Below are positions 18,929 to 29,168 of a stretch of DNA of 53,086 nucleotides, one piece after another (the stretch's first letter is position 1; every line of letters starts with the position of its first letter). The notes under the pieces were generated by a model, which searched no databases, was not told the DNA's origin, and worked only from the letters and a program-made list of their open reading frames with translations. The position numbers and the translations under genes were made by a program. This DNA comes from Candidatus Giovannonibacteria bacterium RIFCSPHIGHO2_01_FULL_45_24 (GTDB taxonomy: Bacteria; Patescibacteriota; Minisyncoccia; UBA11713; 2-01-FULL-45-33): contig MFHE01000006.1 in the NCBI GenBank assembly GCA_001778495.1, positions 1 to 53,086 on the forward strand, in the 5' to 3' direction.

Positions 18929-19148
18929 AAAAATCGCGAAAATCTATGTTGACCGGGAGCTTTGCATTGGGGCGGCGAGTTGCGTAGCCATCGCGCCGGG
19001 GGTTTTCCAGTTGGACGAAGAAAATAAGGCCTACGTGGTAAACCCAGAAGGCGCGGATGAGGAAACCATACTTTTGGCGGCGCAGAGCTGCCCCACGCGC
19101 GCGATTTCGCTTTACGACAAAGACGGAAACAAAATTTATCCGGAATGA
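18921..19148 (+). CDS. Small ferredoxin with three Cys ligands (CIGAASC ... CP)
   Basis: Ferredoxin fold VDRELCIGAASCVAIAPGVFQL ... AQSCPTRAISL. Confidence 0.85.
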   Translation: MDKKIAKIYVDRELCIGAASCVAIAPGVFQLDEENKAYVVNPEGADEETILLAAQSCPTRAISLYDKDGNKIYPE

Positions 19149-19158
19149 TTATAAATTT

Positions 19159-19761
19159 ATGGCACGCGAAATAAAAAAATTAAAATACACGGAACTGGAC
19201 GGGCTTTCGGAGAAGCAGTTAAAAGAGCACCACAATGTGCTATACGCCGGCTACGTCAAAAAAATAGGGGAGATTGAGGAGAAGTTGAAAAGTGTTGATT
19301 TGTCTTCCGCCAACGCGACTTATTCCGACCTCCGCGAGCTTAAAATAGAAGAAACCTTTGCCCTAAACGGCGTAAAACTGCACGAAGGATATTTTGATAA
19401 TATGGTAAGCGCGGGCAGTCCGACGTCAGGGAAAATTCTTGAAATGATTAATCGCGACTTCGGCTCTTATGAAAACTGGGAGAAGGAGTTTAAAGCACTC
19501 GGGCTTGCGGCGCGCGGCTGGGTCGTTTTGGGGTATGATTTGGACGAAAAAAAACTAAAAAACATCCTCTGCGACTCGCACCATCAAGGCGCGCCGTGGA
19601 ATATGTTCGCGCTTCTTATTATGGACGTCTACGAGCATGCTTATTTTATTGATTACGCCACGGGCCGCAAGGCCTACATTGAGGCATTCTTTAAAAATAT
19701 AGATTGGAAATACGTTGATATGCGCATTTCCGAATACAGCCTGTTTTTCTTAAAGAAATAA
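19159..19761 (+). CDS. Fe/Mn superoxide dismutase family protein
   Basis: KEHHNVLYAGYVKKI, FDNMVSAGSPTSGKI, GLAARGWVVLGYD, MDVYEHAYFIDYATGRKAYIEAF. Confidence 0.92.
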   Translation: MAREIKKLKYTELDGLSEKQLKEHHNVLYAGYVKKIGEIEEKLKSVDLSSANATYSDLRELKIEETFALNGVKLHEGYFDNMVSAGSPTSGKILEMINRDFGSYENWEKEFKALGLAARGWVVLGYDLDEKKLKNILCDSHHQGAPWNMFALLIMDVYEHAYFIDYATGRKAYIEAFFKNIDWKYVDMRISEYSLFFLKK

Positions 19762-19985
19762 TGGAGGCGGCAATCAAAGAAATTCTGGAAAAAGAGGTAA
19801 AGCCGATGCTGAAGATGCATTTGGGAGCTTTGGATTTCATCGGTTTTGAAAACGGCGTGGTTTCAGTGCGTTTTCAGGGCACATGCAAGGGGTGCCCGCT
19901 TTCTAATTTGACCCTAAAAACAGGAATTGAATCCCTGCTTAAGGAAAAAGTTAAGGGAGTTGAAAAAGTGGAGGCAGTTGACTAA
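19761..19985 (+). CDS. NifU C-terminal-domain (Nfu-like) protein
   Basis: VRFQGTCKGCPLSNLTLKTGIESLLKEKV. Confidence 0.92.
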   Translation: MEAAIKEILEKEVKPMLKMHLGALDFIGFENGVVSVRFQGTCKGCPLSNLTLKTGIESLLKEKVKGVEKVEAVD

Positions 19986-19994
19986 AATAAATCT

Positions 19995-21245
19995 ATGAAC
20001 GACATGAATAAGCAACAGCTTGTCCTTTTGGTGCTTTTGGTGAGCTTCGTAACCGCCTTGGTTACGGGCATCGTCGCCGTAACTTTGCTGAATCAGGCGC
20101 CGCAGCCCATCACCCAGACTGTCCAGCGCGTCATTGAAAAAACCATCGGCTCCTTGCCGGAGCCCTTAAAGAGAGACGAGAAAAAAGAGCTGGAGGCGAG
20201 CGCCATAGCCCGCGATATTTTAATTGAAGACATCGTGCAAAGAGTTTCTCCATCGGTAGTGAGCATTGTCGCCTCAAAGGATATACCGGTAATTGAACAG
20301 TATTTTATAAACCCTTTCCCAAACGATGATTTTTTCGGCGATATCAGGATACCGCAGTACCGCCAGCGTGGCACGGAGAGGCGCCAGGTTTCCTCCGGCA
20401 GCGGATTTTTTGTTTCTTCGGACGGATATATCCTGACCAACAGGCACGTTGTTGAAGACGCCGAGGCGGAATATTCGGTTATCATGAACGACGGGAGAAA
20501 ATTAAAAGCGAAAGTTTTAGCGCGCGACGTTTTGAACGACACGGCCGTGCTTAGGATGGACGGAACGTATATCCCCATTGATTTGGGCGATTCCGAATCT
20601 TTGCGGATAGGCCAGACGGCGATAGCCATCGGGAACGCTTTGGGTGAATTTCAAAACACGGTTTCCATAGGCGTGATCTCCGGGCTCCGCCGGACCATTG
20701 TCGCTTCCGGCGCGCTTTCCGGGCCGGAGGAGCTTTCACAGTTGATTCAAACGGACGCCGCAATTAATCTAGGCAACTCCGGCGGGCCGCTTTTGAATTT
20801 AAGAGGTGAGGCAGTCGGCTTAAACACGGCCAAAGCCCAAAACGCGGAAAATGTAGGGTTTGCGATTCCCATAAACCAAATCAAGCGCGCGCTCCGCGAC
20901 GTCCAGACAAAAGGTAGAATAGTAAATCCGTACGTCGGCGTGAGATATGTGCTTGTTGCGCCCCAGCTTAAGGAAAAAAATAAATTGTCCGTTGATTATG
21001 GCGCGCTGATTACCAAAGGTGCAGGGGGCGAGGATGCAGTGCTTTTAAATTCGCCGGCGTCCACGGCAGGAATAAAAGAGGGCGACATTATTTTGGAATT
21101 CGGCGGGATTAAGGTGAATATGGATAATCCATTAAACAAGCTTATCCAGCTTCACAGCGTCGGCGATAAGGTCACAATCAAAATTTTACGCGACGGTCGC
21201 GAGATAAAGCTGGAGCTGACTCTTGAAGAGCGCAAGAATTTTTAG
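19995..21245 (+). CDS. HtrA/DegP-like serine protease with TM and PDZ
   Basis: SGSGFFVSSDGYILTNRHVV, NDTAVLRM, AAINLGNSGGPLLN; C-terminal PDZ (SPASTAGIKEGDIIL). Confidence 0.93.
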   Translation: MNDMNKQQLVLLVLLVSFVTALVTGIVAVTLLNQAPQPITQTVQRVIEKTIGSLPEPLKRDEKKELEASAIARDILIEDIVQRVSPSVVSIVASKDIPVIEQYFINPFPNDDFFGDIRIPQYRQRGTERRQVSSGSGFFVSSDGYILTNRHVVEDAEAEYSVIMNDGRKLKAKVLARDVLNDTAVLRMDGTYIPIDLGDSESLRIGQTAIAIGNALGEFQNTVSIGVISGLRRTIVASGALSGPEELSQLIQTDAAINLGNSGGPLLNLRGEAVGLNTAKAQNAENVGFAIPINQIKRALRDVQTKGRIVNPYVGVRYVLVAPQLKEKNKLSVDYGALITKGAGGEDAVLLNSPASTAGIKEGDIILEFGGIKVNMDNPLNKLIQLHSVGDKVTIKILRDGREIKLELTLEERKNF

Positions 21246-21258
21246 TATAATATCAATT

Positions 21259-23976
21259 ATGCCTCCATTAGGACAATTTACGATAAAGGCCCAGGAGGCC
21301 TTGAAAAAGGCGCATGAGCTGGCGATAGAGCGCGGCTCAAGCCAGATAGACGGCTCGCATCTTTTGGCCGCGCTGATTTTGCAGGAAGAAGGCGTTGTGC
21401 CATCTTTGCTGGACAAACTGGAAATAGACAACGCCGGCCTTTTGGATTTGGTGACGGGCGAGCTTGAGAGCCCCATCCGCTCCAGCGTCCTTTCCCCGGC
21501 GCATCAGATTTACCTGACGCCGGAGCTGGCCAGAATTTTGGAAGAAGCCCACAAGTCAGCCATCTTTTTAAAAGACGAATTCATTTCAACCGAGCACCTG
21601 TTTTTGGGCATTTTGGAAGCGCCGTCGCGGGCGAAAGATTTACTCTCCAGATTTTCTTTAAACCGCGAAATGGTTTTGCGAGCGCTTGCCGACATACGCG
21701 GAACCCAGAGGGTTACGGACGCCGAGCCGGAGAATAAATATCGCGCGCTTGAAAGATACGCCAGAAATCTGACCCGGCTCGCGCGCGAAGACAAGCTTGA
21801 CCCGGTTATCGGCAGGGATGGCGAAATCAGGCGGGTAATGCAGGTGCTTTCCCGCCGGACGAAAAACAACCCGGTTTTAATAGGCGAGGCCGGCGTGGGA
21901 AAAACCGCCATCGTTGAGGGTTTAGCTCTGCGCGTTTCTTCCGGGGACGTTCCGGAAGGCCTGAAAGACAGGGAATTGATTTCTCTTGATTTGGGGGCTT
22001 TGGTGGCCGGGACAAAATATAGGGGAGAATTTGAGGAGCGCTTAAAAGCTGTAATGAAAGAGCTTGAGCGCGCTTCCGGCAAATTCATATTGTTCATAGA
22101 CGAACTCCATACGCTCGTTGGCGCCGGAGCCGCCGAAGGGTCAATGGACGCTTCCAATATGCTGAAACCCGCTTTGGCCAGAGGGGAGTTGCACGCGATC
22201 GGCGCCACAACTTTGAAGGAATACCAAAAATACATAGAAAAGGATGCAGCGCTGGCCAGACGCTTCCAGCCGGTTTACGTTGAGGAGCCCTCAACGGAAG
22301 ATACAGTTTCAATCCTTCGCGGCATAAAAAGCAAATATGAACTGCACCACGGCATAAAAATTACCGATTCGGCGATAACCACGGCCGTAAATCTTTCCGC
22401 GCGCTACATCACTGACCGCTTTTTGCCGGACAAAGCCATTGACCTTATAGACGAAGCAGCTTCTTCACTGCGCCTCCAGATGGATAGCATGCCAAATGAA
22501 CTTGAGGAAGCCAGAAGGGAAACGATGCGGCTGGAGATTGAAAAGGAGGCGCTGAAAAAAGAGGAAAATGCCCCGGAGAACAAGCAAAAAGTGAGAAAAC
22601 TGCAAAAACAGCTGGGCGAGCTCAAAGAAAAAACCGGAGGGCTGGAGTTTCGCTGGAAGCACGAGAAAGAAACCATAGATTCCATCCGCCAGCTTAAAAA
22701 AGATTTGGACGCTTTGCGCCAGGAGTCAGAGGCGGCGGAGCGGAAAGGCGATTTGGCGAAGGTCGCCGAAATACGCTACGGGCGCGTTCCGGAATTCCAA
22801 AAAAAGCTGTTTGCCGAGGAGGGCAAGCTCCGGAAACTGCAGGGGTCAAGGCGCATTTTGCGCGAGGAAATTATTGAAGAAGACATCGCAGACATTGTTT
22901 CTAAGTGGACGGGCATACCCGTGCGCCGGATGCTTGAATCTGAAGCCAAGAAACTTTTGAGAATGGAAGGCGAGCTTAAAAAGCGCGTCGTGGGCCAGGA
23001 AGAAGTTATTGAAAAAATATCCCAAGCCATCCGCCGCTCGCGCGCCGGGATTGCGGATGAGAAGCGGCCCATAGGGTCCTTTATGTTTTTGGGGCCGACC
23101 GGGGTAGGCAAGACAGAACTCGCTCTGGCTTTGGCGGAGTTTCTTTTCAACGACGAAAAAGCGCTGGTGCGGGTGGATATGTCGGAATACATGGAGCGGC
23201 ACGCCGTCTCCAAATTTATCGGCTCGCCGCCGGGATACGTCGGCTATGAAGAAAGCGGGCACCTTACCGAGGCCATTCGCCACAGGCCTTACGCCGTTTT
23301 GCTTTTTGATGAAATTGAGAAAGCGCACCCGGAAGTTTTCAACATAATGCTCCAGATTTTGGACAACGGCACCCTCACCGACGCTAAGGGTAGGCATGTG
23401 AATTTCAAAAACACGGTTATCATTATGACCTCCAACATAGGCGGGGAATTTACCCGTGAGATGGGGAGTTTGGGATTCGTTTCGGAGAGCAGCGGTAAAA
23501 TTGCCAAGCGCGAAGACGAGCTTAAAGCCAAAATCCAGCGCGCGCTGGAGAACCATTTCCGCCCGGAATTTTTAAACCGGCTGGACGATATAATCATATT
23601 TAATTCTCTGACGCCGGAGATGTTGAGGCAAATCGCCAAAATACAGATTATGAAGCTTGCCCGGCGCGTCAGCGGCAGAGGCATTGAGATTTTGGTAAAT
23701 AAATCCGCCGAGGACGCTCTGGCAAAAGATGGCTACGACCCCAATTACGGCGCGCGGCCTCTGCGCCGGCTTATCCAAAACAAAATTTTGAACCTGCTTG
23801 CTGAAAAAATAATTTCAAAGCAGATAAAAGAAGGCGACACGGCTTTGGTGGATTACAAAGACGGCGAGTTTGTAATCTCCGTAAAGAAGTCATCCGCCCC
23901 TTTGCCAGAGAAGCCGAAAAAGGTTAAAATAGTTGCGGGCGCAGGTGGCGGAGTGGTCAATCGCACGCGGCTGTAA
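21259..23976 (+). CDS. clpB: Clp ATPase, ClpB-type (two AAA+ domains and long middle coiled coil)
   Basis: [57 protein letters not shown] middle domain; ATG at 21259. Confidence 0.88.
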   Translation: MPPLGQFTIKAQEALKKAHELAIERGSSQIDGSHLLAALILQEEGVVPSLLDKLEIDNAGLLDLVTGELESPIRSSVLSPAHQIYLTPELARILEEAHKSAIFLKDEFISTEHLFLGILEAPSRAKDLLSRFSLNREMVLRALADIRGTQRVTDAEPENKYRALERYARNLTRLAREDKLDPVIGRDGEIRRVMQVLSRRTKNNPVLIGEAGVGKTAIVEGLALRVSSGDVPEGLKDRELISLDLGALVAGTKYRGEFEERLKAVMKELERASGKFILFIDELHTLVGAGAAEGSMDASNMLKPALARGELHAIGATTLKEYQKYIEKDAALARRFQPVYVEEPSTEDTVSILRGIKSKYELHHGIKITDSAITTAVNLSARYITDRFLPDKAIDLIDEAASSLRLQMDSMPNELEEARRETMRLEIEKEALKKEENAPENKQKVRKLQKQLGELKEKTGGLEFRWKHEKETIDSIRQLKKDLDALRQESEAAERKGDLAKVAEIRYGRVPEFQKKLFAEEGKLRKLQGSRRILREEIIEEDIADIVSKWTGIPVRRMLESEAKKLLRMEGELKKRVVGQEEVIEKISQAIRRSRAGIADEKRPIGSFMFLGPTGVGKTELALALAEFLFNDEKALVRVDMSEYMERHAVSKFIGSPPGYVGYEESGHLTEAIRHRPYAVLLFDEIEKAHPEVFNIMLQILDNGTLTDAKGRHVNFKNTVIIMTSNIGGEFTREMGSLGFVSESSGKIAKREDELKAKIQRALENHFRPEFLNRLDDIIIFNSLTPEMLRQIAKIQIMKLARRVSGRGIEILVNKSAEDALAKDGYDPNYGARPLRRLIQNKILNLLAEKIISKQIKEGDTALVDYKDGEFVISVKKSSAPLPEKPKKVKIVAGAGGGVVNRTRL

Positions 23977-24023
23977 ACCGCGCGCCCGGAAGGGCTACGA
24001 AGGTTCGAATCCTTCCCTGCGCA
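23939..24023 (+). tRNA. tRNA-Tyr(GTA), overlapping the clpB 3' end
   Basis: Acceptor GCGCAGG/CCTGCGC; anticodon arm CGCGG-CTGTAAA-CCGCG; long variable arm; T-arm GAAGGTTCGAATCCTTC. Confidence 0.93.
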
Positions 24024-24033
24024 AAATTTTTTT

Positions 24034-24106
24034 GCCGAGGTAGCTCAGTTGGCAGAGCACGCCCTTGGTAAGGGCGAGGTCGGGAGTTCAATCCTCCCCC
24101 TCGGCT
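24034..24106 (+). tRNA. tRNA-Thr(GGT)
   Basis: Acceptor GCCGAGG/CCTCGGC; anticodon loop TTGGTAA. Confidence 0.95.
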
Positions 24107-24186
24107 TAAATTTCAGCAATTGATTTTCTTGGCACGGCCTGTTAAACTTGTTTCAGTATTTGTTCGTTTGATATGTCGCCCAATTT

Positions 24187-25167
24187 TTATTTTATCTCGC
24201 AGAGCGTCTTCAGTGCCGCGAGGTCGTCAGGAGTCGCGGTTTCGTTCATTCCGCTGTTTAGGCGGTACATTATCGCTTTGTGATTTTCCAGATGCTCCAG
24301 CCCAAGCGCGTGCCCAAGCTCGTGCGCCAGCACCCTTACCAATTTTTGGCGACTGTCAAACTGGTAAATGTCTATTTGCTCGCCCCCTGGGCCGCTCCGG
24401 TAGGTTCCCTCTTCAAACTCTCTTCCCGCGGCGCCACCGATTTCGTTGTATTTTGTGACGTTGAGGTTGAGCGTCTCTACCAATCTATTCAGAACAATCA
24501 CAAACGCGTTTATGTCGTCAACTTTTGCGTTGAGCTCGGCTTCCAGCGCTTTTATTTTTGAAAATTCCTGGTCAAGCGCTTTTTTTTCCGCCGTTAGGCG
24601 GTCGTAGATATCTTTAGGCGCGCCGCCCTTCCGGTTCCAGCTCCCCACCTCGGCGTTGTAACTATCTTGGCGGACTTCAAATTCGGCAACGAGCTTTTCG
24701 TAATTCGCTTTAAGAACGCCGTAAGAAACTTTCATCGCTTCATACTGCGCTTTTAACGTTTCGTAGGAGGATTTTGTGTCCTTTACGGCAATCCCCAGTT
24801 TTTGGAGTTTAAGCGTCGCATCTTGGCGGTAGTCGTAAATCAGGTTTATTTTAAGCGCCCCGCCAGGCTTGTAAGAAAACAGCTCCAGACCCATCGGGCG
24901 CTCCCAGACATCTTCGGCCTTGGATACAGCATCCAAGAAATCTTTTTGTGAGAGGCCAAATTTTTCGTCAAAAGAACCCAAGCCGTAGGCGATCGGCTTT
25001 TGACAAGGGGAGAGTGGTAATTCAAAATTCGCCAGCGGAAGCTCAAAGTTTTCGCCCGCTTCGCCGAATCGAGGCGAGCCGTTTTTTTCCTGAATCTGCC
25101 CCCAAAAGATATAAAAAACCGCCGCAACCGCGGCAAGCAAAAGCGCAATTTTTACCGCCTTATTCAT
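24187..25167 (-). CDS. Membrane-anchored coiled-coil matrixin-like zinc metalloprotease
   Basis: HELGHALGLEHLENHKAIM metzincin HExxHxxGxxH; N-terminal TM (start MNKAVKIALLLA). Confidence 0.85.
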   Translation of the reverse strand: MNKAVKIALLLAAVAAVFYIFWGQIQEKNGSPRFGEAGENFELPLANFELPLSPCQKPIAYGLGSFDEKFGLSQKDFLDAVSKAEDVWERPMGLELFSYKPGGALKINLIYDYRQDATLKLQKLGIAVKDTKSSYETLKAQYEAMKVSYGVLKANYEKLVAEFEVRQDSYNAEVGSWNRKGGAPKDIYDRLTAEKKALDQEFSKIKALEAELNAKVDDINAFVIVLNRLVETLNLNVTKYNEIGGAAGREFEEGTYRSGPGGEQIDIYQFDSRQKLVRVLAHELGHALGLEHLENHKAIMYRLNSGMNETATPDDLAALKTLCEIK

Positions 25168-25254
25168 AAATACTAATTTTAACCGATATTCAATCAAATA
25201 AAAAATCCCCGGCCTCTAGCCGAGCTTCTTATTTTTTGTTATAATCTTTTTGAT

Positions 25255-25325
25255 GGGAGATTAGTTAAGTGGCATAACTGCGGTCTCCAAAACCGCTATC
25301 GGGGGTTCGATTCCCTCATCTCCCG
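25255..25325 (+). tRNA. tRNA-Trp(CCA)
   Basis: Acceptor GGGAGAT/ATCTCCC; anticodon stem GCGGT-CTCCAAA-ACCGC. Confidence 0.95.
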
Positions 25326-25328
25326 AAT

Positions 25329-25487
25329 TTATTTTTTCCCTTCTTTATGCGTAGTGTGCTTGCGGCACCACTTGCAAAATTTGGAAAGCTCAATTTTCCG
25401 TTCCATCTTTTTCTTATTTTTGCGGCTCCAATAGCCGATTCTTTTGCAGGATTGGCACTGCAGTTTTATCAGGTTGTCTTGAGACAT
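25329..25487 (-). CDS. rpmG: 50S ribosomal protein L33 (absent from supplied ORF track)
   Basis: Reverse-strand translation MSQDNLIKLQCQSCKRIGYWSRKNKKKMERKIELSKFCKWCRKHTTHKEGKK*; two Cys pairs typical of L33. Confidence 0.9.
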   Translation of the reverse strand: MSQDNLIKLQCQSCKRIGYWSRKNKKKMERKIELSKFCKWCRKHTTHKEGKK

Positions 25488-25504
25488 TTAGATATTTTAG
25501 CAGA

Positions 25505-27454
25505 TTATCTGACGAGCCGCAAGAAGGCGTCGTATACCGAACCGGGAGAAAATTCCGCAGGCTGCTGGAAATTCGTGGGGGCTTTGCATTGGGCGCCGTC
25601 CCAAACTCCGCCTTGGGATTCGCATTGCCTCTGAAATTCTTCCTGATACTGCTGCTGGTACTGCTGTTGATATTGTTGTTGTGACGGCGGCTGTTGTGGT
25701 TGCTGTAAATGTAAATTAGAAAAATTACATTGGTTTCCGTCCCAGCTGCCTCCCTGTTTGACACATTCCTCGCCGCCACGCTCAATGTGGGGGTAATTAC
25801 AATTTGTTCCGTCCCAGGCGCCTCCCTGCTTGGCGCATTCTTCCGTGCCGCGATCACTGCCGGGGAAATTACAAGTTTCGCCGTTCCAACTGCCCCCTTG
25901 TTTTACGCATTCCTCGCCGCCATGGTCTCCACCGCCAAATCCGCATGCTTCCGGATTTGATGTGCAGTATGCCTCGCATTCCTCGCGCGACCTGCAACCT
26001 CCCAGACCGTTAAATTGCCCGTTTTCGCCAAACTCAAATTGGCCTTCCATGCCCTCCGGAATCATTTTTTCAAAACACTCTTTCATTTTTTCTCCCAGCT
26101 CCGGCCCGCCGGCGAATCCTCCCTGTTCCAATTTATCTATGTCTATCACGGATTTAAGGCATTCCTGAACCTCGGGCGGCCCGCTTTCAATCTGCCCGCG
26201 CAAAATGCGCTTGCCTTCTTCCATTCTGCTTAAATCTTCTTCGGAGATAAGGCCATATTGTTTGCCGAACTCAAAACAAGCTGTTTGATTTGCCGGGTTC
26301 TCGCAGAACGTCTGGCAGGCCCTCCCACGGCAACCGCCGGGACCCTTGCCGCCGGTTTTCCGCATTATCTCAAGGTCTTTTTCGGACACAAGCCCCGCTT
26401 TTTCCGCGAAAGCAACGCATTCGTCAAAATGCCCCTCGTCTTCGCAAAAAACTTCGCATTCTTCTTTGGATTTGCACCCTCCGGGCATCTGGCCGCTTCT
26501 CATAAGCGGAAGAATCTTTTCCATCTCTTTTAATTCCTCTTCGCTTATAAACCCGGCTTCTTTGGCAAAAGCCACGCATTCGTCCGCGTGCTCGGGAGTT
26601 TTGCAGTAAAGCTCGCAGGCGGCGCGGTTTGTGCAGTTGCCGGGGAATTTAGTTCCGCGTTTGACCGCGTTTTGAATTTTTTTCATCTCTTCCAGCTCCG
26701 CGCCGGAAACCAAGCCGCTATTTTCCGCGAAAACGACGCATTCTTCAAGCCGCCCGACATCGTTGCAGTAATCCTTACAAGAGGCCTCGGTTTTGCAGCC
26801 CCCTGGCCCGCCGCCCGTTTTTACTATCGCGGCGAATTTTTTGCCGCGTTCAATTTCGCCTTTTGTTAAAAGCCCGTTTGTCTCGGCAAAAGCGATACAG
26901 CGCTCAAGGTTCGCCGGCGTGTCGCAATAAGTTTTGCAGGCCTCTTGGCTCTCGCATCCGCCCAATTCTTTAATCGGATATTCTAAAACCGCGGGCGTTG
27001 CTTGAGTAGTCGCTGCGCCCGCCGAAGTCTCTGACGAAGGCTGGGAGGCCTCTGTCGGAACTGCTGGCGCTGATACTGGCTCAGGAAGAGGCGGCTCAAC
27101 TTTTTTCACTTGGGCAACTCCGCCAACCGGCGCGGTTATTTCAAATTCCGTTTCCTCTCCGCGGCAGTCAACGATTACCGCCTTCATCATCGGCTTAAAA
27201 TCGGAGATTTCGTTTATCAAAACATTGTCTATTTTGCGGTTTTGGGGGCACCCGTTCAAATCGCCGCTGTAAGGAAGCTTATCGGTTGGGAAAACCAGAG
27301 CGAAACTCCGGATGCCTTGGGAGTCGCGCATATTCAATATAAAAAGGTCGGTGCTTTTGTCTTTTTGAAGCGAAAAGGAAGCGTTGCCGCCGGAAGTGGC
27401 GTTTACCTGCAACGCGGCGATTAATAACCCTGCCAAAATTATCGCTTTTTTCAT
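25505..27454 (-). CDS. Secreted Cys-rich tandem-repeat protein
   Basis: Signal peptide; about 7 repeats of the type GGCKSKEECEVFCEDEGHFDECVAFAEKAGLVSEKDLE; then EECVKQGGSWDGxxCNF repeats and Gln-rich linker. Confidence 0.75.
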   Translation of the reverse strand: MKKAIILAGLLIAALQVNATSGGNASFSLQKDKSTDLFILNMRDSQGIRSFALVFPTDKLPYSGDLNGCPQNRKIDNVLINEISDFKPMMKAVIVDCRGEETEFEITAPVGGVAQVKKVEPPLPEPVSAPAVPTEASQPSSETSAGAATTQATPAVLEYPIKELGGCESQEACKTYCDTPANLERCIAFAETNGLLTKGEIERGKKFAAIVKTGGGPGGCKTEASCKDYCNDVGRLEECVVFAENSGLVSGAELEEMKKIQNAVKRGTKFPGNCTNRAACELYCKTPEHADECVAFAKEAGFISEEELKEMEKILPLMRSGQMPGGCKSKEECEVFCEDEGHFDECVAFAEKAGLVSEKDLEIMRKTGGKGPGGCRGRACQTFCENPANQTACFEFGKQYGLISEEDLSRMEEGKRILRGQIESGPPEVQECLKSVIDIDKLEQGGFAGGPELGEKMKECFEKMIPEGMEGQFEFGENGQFNGLGGCRSREECEAYCTSNPEACGFGGGDHGGEECVKQGGSWNGETCNFPGSDRGTEECAKQGGAWDGTNCNYPHIERGGEECVKQGGSWDGNQCNFSNLHLQQPQQPPSQQQYQQQYQQQYQEEFQRQCESQGGVWDGAQCKAPTNFQQPAEFSPGSVYDAFLRLVR

Positions 27455-27457
27455 TTT

Positions 27458-27715
27458 TTATTGTTCAAAAGGGTTCTTATAAGCGTCTTTAAAAGGATTC
27501 GCCCGGTCAATCGGGTTCAGTTCTGGCACTTTATTTTGAATCGGGTTTGAGGGCACCTCCAGATTGGGCGTCGTCACGGCCTCCACAACGTCTTCGGCGG
27601 TTTTTATGGGTTCGGACTTTCCCGCAAACCAATACCAGTACCAAGCCCCGGCCGCGATTGCTATAAGCGCGATACCCGCCAGAATCAGTTTGGTCTTAAT
27701 ATCTTGAATCTCCAC
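27458..27715 (-). CDS. Small single-TM hypothetical protein
   Basis: LILAGIALIAIAAGAWYWYWFAG TM helix. Confidence 0.55.
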   Translation of the reverse strand: MEIQDIKTKLILAGIALIAIAAGAWYWYWFAGKSEPIKTAEDVVEAVTTPNLEVPSNPIQNKVPELNPIDRANPFKDAYKNPFEQ

Positions 27716-27754
27716 GTTATTTTAATTTTACCATAGGATGCTAACATTGAAAAT

Positions 27755-28378
27755 ATGGCGCTTGTGGATGATTTAGTTGAAAAGGGTGCGTTAAAAAACC
27801 CGAATCTAATCAGGGCTTTCCGCGCCGTTGACCGCTGGGATTTTGTTCCGGAGCCAATGAAAGATTTCGCTTACGTTGACGAGCCGCTTGCGATAGGTGA
27901 GGGGCAGACCATCTCCCAGCCGTGGACGGTGGCTTTTATGCTTGAGCTTTTAAGTCCTAGCCCCGGGGATAATATTATGGAGGTCGGCTACGGCTCCGGC
28001 TGGCAGACGGCGCTTTTGGCCTATGTAGGTGCGAATGTCTACGCAGTTGAGCGGATTCCAAAATTGTGTGAATGGGGGAAGAGGAATGTTGAGAAATGCG
28101 GGTTTCGAGGCGTGAAATTTTTCTGTCAGGACGGAACCATGGGTTTGCCGGACATTGCCAAGCGCGTCGGAGGTTTTGATAAAATCATCGCCGCCGCCTC
28201 CGGCAGAGAACTGCCTCCGGCTTGGAAGAACCAGCTTAAAACCGGCGGGAAAATCATTGCCCCAATAGGGCACAGCATTTTTGAATTTACGAAACGGACT
28301 AAAGCCGCGTTTGACGCGTTTCCGCACCACAGCTTTGCGTTTGTGCCTTTAATTTCTGACAATGATTCAAAATGGTGA
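27755..28378 (+). CDS. pcm: Protein-L-isoaspartate O-methyltransferase
   Basis: GQTISQPWTVAFMLELL, NIMEVGYGSGWQTALLAYVG. Confidence 0.9.
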   Translation: MALVDDLVEKGALKNPNLIRAFRAVDRWDFVPEPMKDFAYVDEPLAIGEGQTISQPWTVAFMLELLSPSPGDNIMEVGYGSGWQTALLAYVGANVYAVERIPKLCEWGKRNVEKCGFRGVKFFCQDGTMGLPDIAKRVGGFDKIIAAASGRELPPAWKNQLKTGGKIIAPIGHSIFEFTKRTKAAFDAFPHHSFAFVPLISDNDSKW

Positions 28379-29129
28379 CATCAAAAAACTTTTAATCGCG
28401 GCCTTTGCGCTAGTCCTTCTTCTTTTTAGCATTTTCTTTTTGGGAAAATTTCCGGCGTACATAAAATATAAAGAAGAAGAAAAAATAGTTTCCAATGAGG
28501 TGGCCGTGACCATTCCGGAAGGATACAACGTCCGCCAGATGGGGGAGACGTTTGAGAAAGCGGGGCTTTTCCCAAAAGACGAATTTGTTTTGGAGGCCCG
28601 GAAACACGAAGGATATTTGTTCCCCGACACTTACAGATTTTACAAAACTGCGAAGCCGGAGCAGGTGATAGGCCGGATGAGAGATAATTTCAACAAGAAG
28701 ATAACTCCCGAGATTTTGGCGGAAGCAAAAAACTCCGGCAAAACTCTGGAGCAGATTATAATAATGGCGTCTATCTTGGAAGAAGAAGTTAAAAGCGCTG
28801 CGGACATGAAAATCGTAGCGGGGATTTTATGGAAGCGGCTCCAGCTTGGCATGGGGCTCAATGTTGACGCGTCGCTCACTTACGTTTTGGGCAAACCCAG
28901 CAGCGAGTTGACGGAGGAAGATTTGAAATACGATTCTCCTTACAATACCTACCGCTATCGCGGTTTGCCGCAGGGACCGATTTCCAACCCGGGGATGGAC
29001 GCGATTTTGGCGGCTTTGCGGCCGATGGTCTCCGAATATTTTTATTACCTTACGGATAAAGGCGGCGTTGCGCGCTACGCCTGGACGCTGGAGGAACACG
29101 GCTCAAATAAATTTAAATATCTAAAGTAA
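28362..29129 (+). CDS. mltG: Endolytic murein transglycosylase MltG (YceG-like)
   Basis: EGYLFPDTYRFYK, IIMASILEEEVKSAADMKIVAGILWKRLQLGMGLNVDASLTY, SPYNTYRYRGLPQGPISNPGMDAILAA. Confidence 0.92.
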   Translation: MIQNGDIKKLLIAAFALVLLLFSIFFLGKFPAYIKYKEEEKIVSNEVAVTIPEGYNVRQMGETFEKAGLFPKDEFVLEARKHEGYLFPDTYRFYKTAKPEQVIGRMRDNFNKKITPEILAEAKNSGKTLEQIIIMASILEEEVKSAADMKIVAGILWKRLQLGMGLNVDASLTYVLGKPSSELTEEDLKYDSPYNTYRYRGLPQGPISNPGMDAILAALRPMVSEYFYYLTDKGGVARYAWTLEEHGSNKFKYLK

Positions 29130-29168
29130 GAGTTGACCTAATTTCTTTTATAATATATACTTCCATTT

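Noticed and set aside
22846-23556. Antisense ORFs such as 22846..23556, 21510..22235, 36385..37038 and 36848..37501 on the minus strand
   Set aside because: They lie opposite strongly conserved coding sequence (clpB, fibre gene) and their translations show no recognisable family; GC-biased shadow ORFs
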